64,000 nt of DNA from Engraulis encrasicolus (lineage: Eukaryota > Chordata > Actinopteri > Clupeiformes > Engraulidae): positions 12,091,738 through 12,155,737 of the forward strand of contig NC_085862.1 in the NCBI RefSeq assembly GCF_034702125.1. The letters are read 5' to 3'. The position numbers were made by a program, and so were the translations under genes. This document shows, in pieces, positions 19,768 through 30,605 of the stretch. The notes beneath the pieces were generated by a model. The model did no database searches. It was not told the origin of the DNA and was given only the letters and a program-made list of their open reading frames with translations. Numbering within the stretch: position 1 is the stretch's first letter; each line of letters starts with the position of its first letter.

Positions 19768-21519
19768 TGTCACCAGGCGGAACTGCATCCACCGACACTG
19801 TTTCCGGGGGGAACAGTTTCGAAACAACACCTAAGATGGCGGCCTCCGTGCCGGTAAACAGCAGCCCATTTCATGAAGGCTGGCGGGCCAATCTAGTGAT
19901 TAATCAGTAAGACACTCAAACAATTAACCACCGATTGGGTAGCGGTAGATGGGAGTGCCTTTAAAAAGTGTTTGTGTCTGAGCTTCCAACACGCAGGACC
20001 GGAGCAGCGACCCGACCGACAGGACGAAGCCGAGAGAGAGGAAACCGTGGATGACTGGCGGAGTTGGGAACGACTGAACCGCTGTGGAAGGACCCCCCCC
20101 CCCCTCGCAGACCGAAACCCGTGGACGGAGCCCCCAGCTGCCCTTTGGGCGAGATAAGTGGAATCGTGCTTGCTTGCTATACCCCTAGCCGCTGCCATAC
20201 CTCTGCTTCACGCTTCGCTAGCAGCTAAAGCTACCTTCTGCTCCCTGCCCGTACGCTTGGCCTTAACCCTTTAGCTGCCTGAACTGTCTGCTGCATCGTG
20301 CTGTACCCACCGCTGCTGCTCTTAACCCCTGCTCCCTGCCCGTACGCTTGGCCTTAACCCTTTAGCTGCCTGAACTGTCTGCTGCATTGTGCTGTACCCA
20401 CCTCTGCTGCTCTTACCCCTGCTCCCTGCCCGTACGCTTGGCCTTAACCCTTTAGCCGCCGAACTGTTGCAATTGTGCTGTGCTCGCCTCCCCTGCTATC
20501 TCACCGCATGCGCTGCTACCCCCCCCCCTGTGCCCTGCTTGTCTGCATGCTGCTAGCTCTGTGCCCTGCTAGAACTGTGTTGTGCTTGCCTTTCTGACCT
20601 GCCCCTGCATACCACACCGCTGCAACCCCCCGCCACTGCTTTTACCAAGGCTGCTAACCCAGGGCCCCAGTACTGCTGAAACTGTCTCGTTATTCCTCTC
20701 TTGGCCCTGCTCTAGCTACTTGCTAACCGCCCCCTGTCCTCTGCTCTTTAGTGCCCCCCCCCATAGGAACAGCAATAGCCCGGGCCCGTTGTGCCGAAGA
20801 CCCTGCTGCCGAGGCTCTCTCCCTCTCGCTCCCGACGTGGGCCTGTCATCACGTGTGAGTGTAGTTAATTCGAGTGTTTCACTTGTTTGCCGTGTAGTGT
20901 TCTGTGTGACCCCCGTTTCTCTCAGGCCCGTTGGTGAGACTGCACGGCTGTAGGCCCAAACTAAACAACTCTATCGCTGCTCCACCCCTTTCCCCCAAAG
21001 CCAAGGATCTCGTAGACCCCCCTTTGACCTGAAACCCAGTGTCGTCCCCTCCGGCCCCTTCCGTCCAGCTCACCGCCTTGCCTGACTTAATGTGTGCTGT
21101 GCCTCGTTCACCCTGCTTGGATTGCTAACCTCATTAACTCATCGCGTGCCACAAGTGTGCTTCTGACTTAATGTGTGCTGTGCCTCATTCACTCTGCTTG
21201 GATTGCTGAACTTCATTAACTCATCGTGTGCCACGAGTGTGCTTCTGACTATTCCCCTCAGGCTTGGCTGCGGAGCTGGAGATTCCGCACTCGGACAGGA
21301 CTGGAGCGACCCGACCCTTCTTCCTCCCCCCCTCTCTCTGGCTGCCTTGGACGCCCCTCTCCCCCCGGACTCTCACCCCCCAGCACAATTCCTATTTTAG
21401 TTAATAAAACATAACCTTTTTGACTTCATTCTGTGGTCCTGTGTCTTATTGGTGGTGTGTCTCAACTCCTCAAGGTTGCTAGGGGTAAAGTTTCAAGTAG
21501 GCATACTTGCCTGGTGACA
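19768..21519 (+). repeat. 3' LTR of inner Gypsy element
   Basis: 1752 bp, nearly identical to 13010-14775. The few differences cluster in 20755-21050 as short C-run and base changes. AATAAA lies near 21403. Confidence 0.93.
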
Positions 21520-24500
21520 CATCCTCTACCAAACTGTATTCTTATGCCAGTAAACAAGCCCTCACACTCTCGGGCAAATGCACACTTGAAGTTGAAGTCC
21601 CAAACACAACACGGCGTACCACTGCTTCATTCTTCGTGGTGCCACAAGCACAAGCATCACTCCTAAGCAGCAGAACTAGCAAAGACCTTGGACTGTTGAG
21701 AGTTGGCATCGACGCGAACATCCTGAGCTGCTCTGGAGCCGATGTGTGGTCAAGTCTACGCACACAGTACCCACAAGTCTTCACTGGGCTGGGGAAACTC
21801 AGAAACTACCAGCTCAGACTGAAAATTGATCCTGACGTCACTCCAGTCATTCAGCCAGTGCGGCGAATTCCATTCAACCGACGACAGCGCGTCATTGGAA
21901 AGCTACAAGAGCTAGTGGACCTAGACGTCATCGAGCGAGTGTCCGAACCGGCTCACTGGGTGAATCCACTGGTCACTGTGGAGAAAAGGCCAGAAAATGA
22001 CCGCAAACATGGAGATGTGCGAATATGCATTGACATGCGAAGAGCCAACGTGGCCATCGTCCGTGAGCGTCATCCGGTGCCTACTATCGACGAAACCATC
22101 CAGGAAATGGCCGGCGGGAAATACTTTTCCAAAATTGACCTCAACATGGCGTATCACCAAGTAGAGCTCCACCCCGACTCCAGAGAAATCACAACATTCG
22201 CTGCGCCAGGAGGACTCTACAGATACAAAAGGCTCCTGTTCGGAGTGAACATGGCCTCGGAAAAATTCCAACAGATAATCAGCCAAGTTATCAAAGACTG
22301 TCCAGGTGCGTACAACATGTCTGACGACATAGTCGTTGTTGGCAGCACAGAAGCTGAACATGACGCAAGGCTGGCTACCGTGGTGCAACGGCTAGCTGAA
22401 AGAGGACTGACAGTCAATGAGAAGAAATGCCAGATCAAACTGACATCCATCAAGTACATGGGCCACGTCCTGTCACAAGACGGCCTAAAGGTGTCAGATG
22501 AAAAGGTCAAAGCCATCACGCATGCTCCCCCACCAACTGACGCGTCACAAATGCGTAGTTTCCTCGGATTGGCCCAGTTCTGTGCAAAGTTCGTCCCACA
22601 GTTCGCCACAATAACTGCGCCTCTCTGGGAACTCACAAAGCACGATGCTGAGTGGAAATGGGAGAAGGAGGAACAGCGTGCGTTTGACCAGCTCAAGACC
22701 GCTTTGATCGACGCCCCCGTCATGGCCTACTACTCAGTTGGCAGACCAACCAGAATTACCTGTGACGCTTCCCCCATCGGCGTAGGCGCCATCTTAGAGC
22801 AACAACAGACAGACGGAGTCTGGAAGCCTGTCTACTACGCCAGCAGGAAGCTCACACCTACTGAGTCACGCTACTCTCAGTTCGAAAGAGAAGCTCTCGG
22901 AGTATTCTGGGCCTGTCGAAAATTCAGTTTGTACCTCATCGGATGTGAGTTCAAGATCCTCACCGATCACAAGGCGCTTGTGAAAGTGCTCTCACCCAAC
23001 TCAATACCCCCATCAGCCAGAGTGGAACGGTGGTTGCTGTACCTGCAACAGTTTACCTACCAAGTCCTCCACATTCCCGGCAAAACCAACAAGGCCGACC
23101 CCCTGAGTCGTCAACCCGTTGGTCATCGCGATAAAGCTGAGGAGAGGGAGGCCGATGAGTACATCTACAGCATCATCAAAGATTCCGTACCTCATGCTCT
23201 AACCCCCCGTGAGCTCGAGCAGGCTTCAAAGGACGATCCGACCATCTCCAAGCTACGTCAAGCCATACAGAAAAATGACTGGACCTGCTTCAAAGGCACA
23301 GTATACCAGGCGGTCAAAGATGAACTTTGGACGGCTGGACAGCTGGTCATGCGAGGACACAGGATCGTGATTCCCGAAGCCCTGCAAAAGCATGTGCTAC
23401 GATTAGGACATGAAGGACATCAAGGAATCGGGAAAACAAAGAAACGACTGCGAACTAAAGTCTGGTGGCCTGAACTTGACAAAATGGTCGAAAAGAAAGT
23501 AAAGAAATGCTACCCATGTGAAGTAAGTGGCAAGAACGCTCCACCAGAAGAGCTAGAGCGCACGCCATTACCAGACCAGCCCTGGACTTACCTTGCAATT
23601 GACCTGCTGAGCATCTCTGAAGGTAACTACGTGCTTGCCGTAGTCGACTACTACTCCAGGTGGCCCGAAGTTGCCTACATGAAAGTCACAAATGCAACCA
23701 ATGTGATTAATGCTCTCGAAATGATGTTCCAAATTCATGGCTATCCCAAGCATCTGAGAAGCGACAACGGACAACCGTTTGCGTCCAGAGAGTTCCATGA
23801 TTACCTCACCACACATGGCATCACGCAGCTGAAAGGAGTACCATATTGGCCTCAGTCGAACGGAGAAGTGGAAAGATTTAACAGAACAATTCTGAAATCA
23901 GTCAAAATTGCCAAGATTGAAAACAAAGATTGGAAAGTTGCACTGAAAAGTTTTCTGTTCCACTACCGGACCACTCCCCATACAGTCACAGGAGTGACCC
24001 CGGCAAAGCTGTTGATGAACAGGGAGCTCCGCGACAAACTGCCAAGCTTCACCGGTATGCCTGCTGACGGTGATGAACCCCATGCCGCTGCTTCAGAGGA
24101 AATACATGACAAGGACGCTCTGCACAAGTTGAAACGCAACATTGCTGCGGATCAGAGAAGAGGAGCCAAGGATCAGGAAATACAACCAGGAGACACCGTT
24201 CTTTGCAAGAACCTACACAAGTCAAACAAGCTAGACCCCAACTTCGAATCACAGCCATATGAAGTCATCAGTAAACAAGGAAATGCAGTCATCATCCATC
24301 AACCCAACAACCCACCCAAAATGAGAAACGCCGCGCATGTAAAGAAGTTCGACGGTGATGTCAGTCTCAGCGCCCCCTCCAGTCCGACTCCAGTCACCAC
24401 ACCGGCTGAGTCTGTCCCAGTCACCACTACCACACTAACCCATTCCTCCCCTTCCATAGGTCCAGAGCCCGTGACGGCAGCACCGTCACCTGATGTTCCT

Positions 24501-24563
24501 GTGAAGTCGACTCGTGTCAGGTCCCCACCTGCATGGCAGAAGGACTATGTGATGTCTACCTGA
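21520..24563 (+). pseudogene. Outer Gypsy protease-RT-RNase H-integrase, 3' part of the split gene
   Basis: The frame continues from the target-site duplication with no internal stop. It shows the protease tail and RT (CIDMRRANVAIVRERHPVPT, YNMSDDIVVVG near 22315). RNase H follows (ITCDASPIGVGAILEQ, near 22758). Integrase has the HHCC finger (GHEGHQG ... CYPC, from 23409) and DDE core (AIDLLS, RSDNGQPF, NGEVERFNRTI). MSDD replaces the common YxDD. The C-terminal tail is Pro/Ser/Thr-rich. The gene is inactive because its start lies 8.5 kb upstream, beyond the inner element, and translation of this part would have to start inside foreign LTR sequence. Confidence 0.92.
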
Positions 24564-24785
24564 ACTCTAACTTTGCTTAAAAAGAAAAAAATGATTTTTT
24601 TGTTTAAAAAGAGGGAAGGGTGAACTACTTTTCAGTTTAGTTTAAAAGAGATGTTTATTTTTTCATTCTGATCTACGAAAAGAAAGAACACTTAAGTTGA
24701 GTTAATACAGTATAGCTACAGTGATGTAGATATGATTTTTCTTTAATTCTACCTCCAGGAATTTCATTATTAAAAAGAGGGAAGA

Positions 24786-24971
24786 TGTAGTGTTCTTAGA
24801 ATAATAGTAACCTATCGCGAGATTAGGGTAGTGAGACACGCGAGTTCATAACTAGAGTACAAGGATAGCGAGGCAATCTTTATTGTACATGTGTCCATGC
24901 GAGGTAAATGTGTTTTCATTAAAGCTCCTAAACGAGATATACTTTCGTGTGTGTAATCCCTAAACACCACA
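24786..24971 (+). repeat. 3' LTR of outer Gypsy element
   Basis: 186 bp, bounded TGTAGTG...ACCACA. It is preceded by the polypurine tract at 24772-24785 and followed by GCTAC, the target-site duplication. Confidence 0.93.
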
Positions 24972-24976
24972 GCTAC

Positions 24977-25957
24977 TAGCAAAGAAAATGGAATATTGTA
25001 CAAGAACGACCACTAGCTGGTGTGGCCAGGAGTGGCACTGCAGCTATGTTATCGCAGCCAAGTAAATAATGAATGGGTGCCAATGGGGCTGTACGCTTCT
25101 CATAGAACTGTCTGCCCGTGTGTTTTTTTTCCCTGGAAACAATGAAGTCGCGTTCAATAGATATGAGTAAGTGAAAGCATTTGCCAACACGTTTGCATCT
25201 TGTCAAGTGTTAGATTCGTGAAAATGACCCTTATTTCAACTATAGCAATGACATAACACGTGACAATCGACTTTACGGCACTACGCCATTTGTTTTGTAG
25301 TTTTAAGTCTGACTTCAGATATCGATGTGTTTAAAGTTACGTTAGGATTGTTGCGGACACCTGTTAGGCCTATTTATTGCATTTAAGGTGGTAGAAAAGC
25401 GGCATGTGTACATGGGGTAAAGGAAATGACTGCGCTCATCCTTAAGAATTTGGGCACCTTCAATTAACATGTTGGACGGCGGTGGGGGGGTTTGAGGTGT
25501 GTGAGATGTCTCTGCTAGGATCAGTCAGAGTACGTCTCTCGTCAGCTCTGGTCGTGAATAGTCGCAGAGATTCCTCAGCCAGCAGGTATTAGCCGAATGC
25601 TAGCGTGTTGCAGGACAAAACTAACACGTCTTTGGGAGAACAAAGCCATGTCAGGAACCTTTAACTTCACTTCTAATACAACTTCCATGACAAGGTACAG
25701 AATGTGCACACATCTTTACAAACCAGAGAACAGAACCGTCACAAATCCCTGCTGAGCCATTTAGCCCAATAGGCTCCCATTCATCTTTTACTTGGCTGCG
25801 TTCGCCAACGGGGCTATAATGGGAGCCAATGAGAGATGGCTTTCTCATAGCTTAGAGAATCTCTGCTACTAGCTAGACCTTTTCTGGTGCGACTCAGGCG
25901 GCAAACTTTCCTTTCGGGTAAACGGATGGGTCAGTCAAATGTATTTGAATAAATGAA
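24977..25957. other. Intergenic stretch with a possible inverted repeat
   Basis: No gene is supported. CGCAGCCAAGTAAA..ATGAATGGG at 25052-25090 recurs inverted at 25763-25805, and CTACTAGC-like text occurs near both edges. This suggests a decayed foldback or MITE of about 0.9 kb, but the arms are weak. Confidence 0.35.
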
Positions 25958-26191
25958 TAGGCAAGGCAAGTTTATTTATATAGCGCATTTCATACACAGG
26001 TGCAACTCAATGTGCTTCACAAAGTTAACAAATGTAAATGAAAGGAAACAGGGAAGAAAGAAGGAAATGAATTAGAGTCAAAAAGCATTTAAAAACATTA
26101 AGATAAAACATAAGGTAAAAATAATAATAAAATAAAATCAAATAAAACAAATTAAATAAAAATTAAAAATAATAAGAATAAGTAATTTAAG

Positions 26192-26702
26192 CTAGGGGAA
26201 AGCATCTGAGAACAGCTTTGTCTTGAGTCTAGATTTAAAGCTATCAATAGTGGGTGCATTTTTTATGTCATCTGGAAGCTGGTTCCAAAGCTTTGAAGCA
26301 TAGAAGCTAAAGGCTGCCTCTCCACACTTTGTTTTGACTTTTGGAATCACCAGCAAATTCTTCTCCGTTGACCTTAGTGACCTAGTTGGTGCATACAGCT
26401 GAAACATATCCAGTAGATATGTGGGTCCCATTCCATTTAGTGATTTAAACACAAGTAGCATAGCCTTAAAATCAATTCTGTAGCTTACTGGGAGCCAATG
26501 CAGGGATCTTAAAATTGGAGTAATGTGGTCGAACTTCCTTGTCTTTGTAAGAACCCTTGCAGCTGCGTTTTGTACAAGTTGAAGCTGTTTAATGGTTTTA
26601 TTGGGGAGGCCAGTAAAAAGACTGTTACAGTAATCAACTTTACTAGAAATAAAGGCATGTATTAGCTTCTCCAGATCATGTTTAGACATCAGGCCCCTAA
26701 AT
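26192..26702 (-). pseudogene. LINE ORF2 C-terminal segment after a frameshift
   Basis: This open stretch continues ORF2 in another frame. It has the post-RT region HAFISSKVDYCNSLFTGLPN, LHWLPVSYRIDFKAM and the typical end LWNQLPDD followed by FKSRLKTKLF. The frame change lies at an A7 run (plus-strand T7 near 26713-26719), so a single-base indel in a homopolymer separates it from the main ORF2. Confidence 0.85.
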
Positions 26703-29063
26703 TTAGAGACGTTTTTTTATGTGATAAAATGCAGACTTAGTAATAGCTTTCATGTGACTGTTGAAGTTTAGGTCACTGTCAATGAGGACCCCAAGATTTT
26801 TAACTGTTTCCCTTGCTTTCAGTCCCTTCGTTTCAAGGATAGTAGCAATCTTTTGTCTCTCCTCTCTTTTCCCAAATATAATTACTTCAGTTTTATCTGT
26901 GTTCAGCTGGAGGAAATTGTGAGACATCCATTTGTTAATTTGGTCCATGCAATGATAGAGTGATTCAAGGGGGGTATAGTCATTTGGGGACATAGATAAG
27001 TAGAGCTGGGTATCATCCGCATAGCTATGGTAATTTATGGAGTTATTCTCGATAATGTGTCCCAGTGGCAACATATACAGATTGAACAGTAGTGGTCCCA
27101 GAATGGAGCCCTGGGGGACCCCACAATCCAGAGACATTGGTGATGAAGTATGTCTTCCAATGGCGACAAAAAAACTTCTTTGTTGTAAGTACGATTTTAA
27201 CCAGTCGATCACTATGCCCGTAAAGCCAACCCAGTGTTCCAGTCTATGTAGTAGTATAGAATGATTAACTGTATCGAAAGCAGCACTCAAATCAAGAAGT
27301 ACCAAGACGGATGATTTGCCAGCATCAGAATTCAATCTTATGTCATTCATAACTTTAATAAGAGCTGTTTCAGTGCTGTGGTAGGCACGGAAACCTGATT
27401 GAAACTTATCAAAATAGCTATTAGACATTAGAAAAGCAGTTAATTGGTTAAAAACAATTTTCTCTATTATTTTACCCATGAATGGTAAATTGGATATGGG
27501 CCTATAGTTGTTTAGTACCAGTGCATCCAGGTTGTTCTTTTTCAGTAAGGGTTTCACAACTGCTTCTTTCAGACAGCCTGGGAATATGCCTGTTTGTAGT
27601 GAGGTGTTGATGATCTGAAGTACATCTGATGATATTAGATTTAAGATGGATTTGAAGAAGGCTGTTGGTAAAATATCTAAGTCAGATGTAGAGGAGCTAA
27701 GACTTTGTACCGTTCTATTAAGAATGTCCACATCAACTAAATGAAAATTTCTCATGAGGTTAGGATTTAACTTCACCATAGCAAGCTGGTCTGAATCTTG
27801 GGTCGGTTGCACATGTGTGAGTATGTTTGCACGTATTTTTTCAATCTTTCCTTTGAAAAAGGATGCGAACTCATTGCATTTGCTGACTGAGAGGAACTCA
27901 GAGGGCATTAGGTTTGGGGGCCTTGCTAGCTTTTCCACAGTGCCAAACAGGACACGTGCATTATTAATATTTCTGTTAATTATGTCAGAGAAAAAAGATT
28001 GTCTAGCTTTAGAAATTTCTTGGTTGTATTTCGAGAGTGTGTGTTTATAGATTTGGTAGTGGACTTCAAGTTTGGATTTACGCCACTGTCTCTCAGCCCT
28101 CCTGCATTCTTGCTTTAGCAATATAACTGTGGGATTCTTTCTCCAAGGTGCTTTTTCACGTCCCACTGTTTTGATTTTTTCGGGGGCAATAACATCCATA
28201 ATACGGGTCATCCTTGAATTAAAATTAACCATGAGATCATCTGCACTCTCTGAGGTTTGACTTTGGATCTCTGAAAGTGCTTGCTGAAAGAGTGAGGCTG
28301 TCTCACAGTTGATTATACGTTTTTTGACTGTAACAGATTCCCTTTGAACATGAGGGTACATAGAAACATCAGAAAAAATGCAGTAATGGTCAGAAAAGCC
28401 ATAGTCTTTGACACTAGCACAAGCATTAAGGCCTTTTGTTATTATTAGGTCTAAAGTGTGACCTTGGTTGTGTGTTGGTCCTGTTACATGCTGTGTGAGG
28501 CTAAAAATGTCAATAAGACTTAAAAATTCCTTAGCATAGACATTCTCTAAGTCGTCCACATAAAAATTAAAATCGCCTGCTATAAACAAGCTATCATAGT
28601 CCACACAAACATTCGACAACAGCTCACCAAATTCCTCTAAGAAGAGTGGTGCAGAAAGTCTTGGAGGTCTGTAAATAGTCAATAACAGTATGTCAGAAGA
28701 ACATTTTAGAACTGCAGCTAAGTATTCAAAAGATGAAAATTCACCTAGTGATGTCTTTTGACATTGAAACAGTGCCTTGAAAATAATTGCTATCCCCCCT
28801 CCCTGTTTATTCTGCCTTTCTGTACTAATGAAATTAAAGTGTGACGGAGTTGCTTCTATAAGTGTGATAGAGCTAGTGGATTTTTCCAGCCATGTTTCAG
28901 TTAAAAATAAAAAATCAAGGTTGTGGGTACAGATAAACTCATTGACAACAAAAGGCTTGTTCCTTAGAGATCTACTATTCTGTAAAGCTAATTTAGCATT
29001 GAGCATTGGAGGCATTTCCACTGTGGTAGTGAGTTTTTTTGGGACAAGTCTGAGATTTCCCAT
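26703..29063 (-). CDS. LINE ORF2: AP endonuclease and reverse transcriptase
   Basis: The frame is open from 29141 (GTG), and the first ATG is at 29063. The N-terminal part is an APE-type endonuclease (NSRSLRNK, LFLTETWL, AGDFNFYVDDLE, GFSDHYCIF). The RT follows, with the fingers block LNNYRPISNLPFMGKIIEK, DLSAAFDTVNHSILLHRLE, GVPQGSILGPLLFNLYML and the catalytic YADDTQLYLS. This is the architecture and wording of the CR1/L2 group. It is intact until the A7 frameshift near 26716, about 165 codons short of the expected end. Confidence 0.88.
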   Translation of the reverse strand: MGNLRLVPKKLTTTVEMPPMLNAKLALQNSRSLRNKPFVVNEFICTHNLDFLFLTETWLEKSTSSITLIEATPSHFNFISTERQNKQGGGIAIIFKALFQCQKTSLGEFSSFEYLAAVLKCSSDILLLTIYRPPRLSAPLFLEEFGELLSNVCVDYDSLFIAGDFNFYVDDLENVYAKEFLSLIDIFSLTQHVTGPTHNQGHTLDLIITKGLNACASVKDYGFSDHYCIFSDVSMYPHVQRESVTVKKRIINCETASLFQQALSEIQSQTSESADDLMVNFNSRMTRIMDVIAPEKIKTVGREKAPWRKNPTVILLKQECRRAERQWRKSKLEVHYQIYKHTLSKYNQEISKARQSFFSDIINRNINNARVLFGTVEKLARPPNLMPSEFLSVSKCNEFASFFKGKIEKIRANILTHVQPTQDSDQLAMVKLNPNLMRNFHLVDVDILNRTVQSLSSSTSDLDILPTAFFKSILNLISSDVLQIINTSLQTGIFPGCLKEAVVKPLLKKNNLDALVLNNYRPISNLPFMGKIIEKIVFNQLTAFLMSNSYFDKFQSGFRAYHSTETALIKVMNDIRLNSDAGKSSVLVLLDLSAAFDTVNHSILLHRLEHWVGFTGIVIDWLKSYLQQRSFFVAIGRHTSSPMSLDCGVPQGSILGPLLFNLYMLPLGHIIENNSINYHSYADDTQLYLSMSPNDYTPLESLYHCMDQINKWMSHNFLQLNTDKTEVIIFGKREERQKIATILETKGLKARETVKNLGVLIDSDLNFNSHMKAITKSAFYHIKKRL

Positions 29064-29204
29064 GCTTGCCGTCTTGGGGGAATGTATGCGTGTCCTCAAG
29101 AGACCTCGTTTTGTTGTTAGAACTGGAATAAGATTGTCCACGGGTCCCCTTATCTGCTTATTTTCAAAACAACTGTTACTATGTGGGTAGGGACCCAGTT
29201 GATA

Positions 29205-30392
29205 TCAGACTGTGCTTTCAACCATGTCATCCTCACTGATACTACTGTACTCCAGAGCACAGACAGGTGGTTGTGGGGCCTTGCCTTTTTTGGGTGCAGT
29301 CATGGATGGAAGTATCCTTTTAGATTTTGGGGTAGAATGAGGTTGACCTTGAGAAATATCCGCATAGGAGGCTTGGTAGGAATGTCTGGGGGTAGAAAAG
29401 GTAGATCTGGCATAGGGGAGTAGTCTCGCCATAGTTTCTGGAAATCTCAGTCTGGGAGATGAAGATGGTGTTTCGTCGTTCCGGGAAGGTTGTGATTCCA
29501 TTGGTGATTGCATTTTGTCGCCGTTGCCAGGGCTTGCTGGTGGCTGCGTTTCGCCACATCTGGGGGGTGAGTTTGGTTTTGAGGAAACCACATTTCCTAT
29601 TTCCTGTGTGGACAGTCGCTTTTTGGCAGACCTGGGAGGTGGAATTGGTGATGCCAATGGCATTTTGCCAGTCCGACAAGGAGGTGAACACTTGATCTCC
29701 GGCGAGCGGCTTGCTGCCAGTTTCTGTGACAGATCTTCCAGCTGTTCCGAAAGCTGGTTCAGTTTGTGGCGAGTTCTGTGTGTTCCGTTGTTTTCCACTT
29801 GAGCAGAGAGGGACTTGGCTACGTCATCTGTGTGTGTGCTTTCGCCAGTCTGTGGCTCAGTTTGCACACTTACAGGCACAGAGGGCTTGTTGAAATGCCC
29901 CTGTGTCTGAGTGGATACAGATACAGGCCGCTTATCAGCGCCCAAGGTCTCAATGCTGTAAACCAACTGGTCTGTCAGCACTTTGGCGCCGGTCCAACTC
30001 AGTTCTGCACTGTTTTTTTTGAAAAGTACAGTGCGTCTCCAGAAACGGTCGAAATTGTCAACAAAGCTGATACCGTTGGATCTGCATGTCCTTGACAGCC
30101 ATGTGTTTAAGCAATTTAATCTCGAAAACGCAAAGTCGCGATAGCATGGTGCTGGTATTGGCCCGCTGATGAAGAATGGAATTTTCAGATCTTTTAGAGT
30201 TGAAAATAAGTCATTAAAATCCTTTTTGACAGTTATTTGCTCTTTGAACAGATCCGCTGCCCCACAGTGAACAACAAGGCGATCAATAGATCTGTGGTCA
30301 GACAATAAACGAATATCACACATTGAAAAACGATCAAAAATGCTGTCAGTTTTTGTAATGCTATTATGGTATGAGGCAACACATGCAGAAAA
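29205..30392 (-). pseudogene. LINE ORF1 with SGNH/esterase-like domain, 5'-truncated
   Basis: The product shows VVHCGAADLF, PFFISGPIPAP, LNTWLSRTC and GISFVDNFDRFWRR, matching conserved blocks of the esterase-type ORF1 of fish L2/CR1 elements. The usual N-terminal GDS block with the catalytic serine is absent. An in-frame TGA lies just upstream of the first sense codons, and no ATG precedes residue 25. The C-terminal half is Ser/Pro-rich with a short coiled-coil-like NQLSEQLEDLSQKLAA. 5' truncation of the element is the simplest explanation. Confidence 0.75.
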
Positions 30393-30605
30393 CAAAATTC
30401 AGTCATCTCTGCTTGTAGCCTAGTGCTTAAAACAAGAAGTTGCACCCTTTTTTGAATTTCATGTTTCATTCCAAAATAGAATAGTGAATGAACGAAAAAG
30501 TACACGGACCGATCTTGACTTGTCTTCTTTATTTACAACTCGCATATGAACTTACATGTTTCAGGTCTTGTACGTCTCACACACGTTGCATTACTTCCTG
30601 TATGT

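Larger units (their letters stand above)
13010..21519 (+). mobile_element. Inner Ty3/Gypsy retrotransposon, long LTRs, apparently intact
   Basis: LTRs 13010-14775 and 19768-21519 are TGTCACC...GGTGACA bounded and highly similar. The target duplication CATC (13006-13009 and 21520-21523) sits inside the outer element's coding frame. After the left LTR a primer-binding site TGGCGTAGACGG begins at 14778. A polypurine tract GCGGGGGAGGG ends at 19767. Gag and Pol are in separate frames, both open. With near-identical LTRs and open genes, this copy looks recent and could be mobilisation-competent (inference). It is younger than the element it sits in. Confidence 0.95.
11422..24971 (+). mobile_element. 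Outer Ty3/Gypsy retrotransposon (short LTR, single ORF), interrupted
   Basis: LTRs at 11422-11609 and 24786-24971 begin TGTAGTG and end ACCACA, and are flanked by a perfect 5-bp duplication GCTAC (11417-11421 and 24972-24976). A primer-binding region (TGGCGACGAGG) follows the left LTR. A polypurine tract (AAAAAGAGGGAAGA, 24772-24785) precedes the right LTR. One polyprotein frame encodes Gag, protease, RT, RNase H and integrase. It is split at 13009/21520 by a second Gypsy element, with only the 4-bp duplication CATC added. The two LTRs differ at about eight substitutions plus small indels. The SDD-type RT box and short LTRs suggest the Mag-like lineage (inference). Confidence 0.93.
25958..30400 (-). 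mobile_element. CR1/L2-superfamily LINE, nearly complete coding part
   Basis: Read on the minus strand: ORF1 (30392-29205), ORF2 (29141-26192, one frameshift) and a 3' untranslated region ending at GGCAAGGCAAG (plus-strand 25961-25971). The 3' end has the TTTATATAGCGCATTTCATAC block common in fish LINEs. The 5' end is not defined; ORF1 appears to lack its first block, so the copy is probably 5'-truncated. Target duplications were not identified. Confidence 0.85.
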
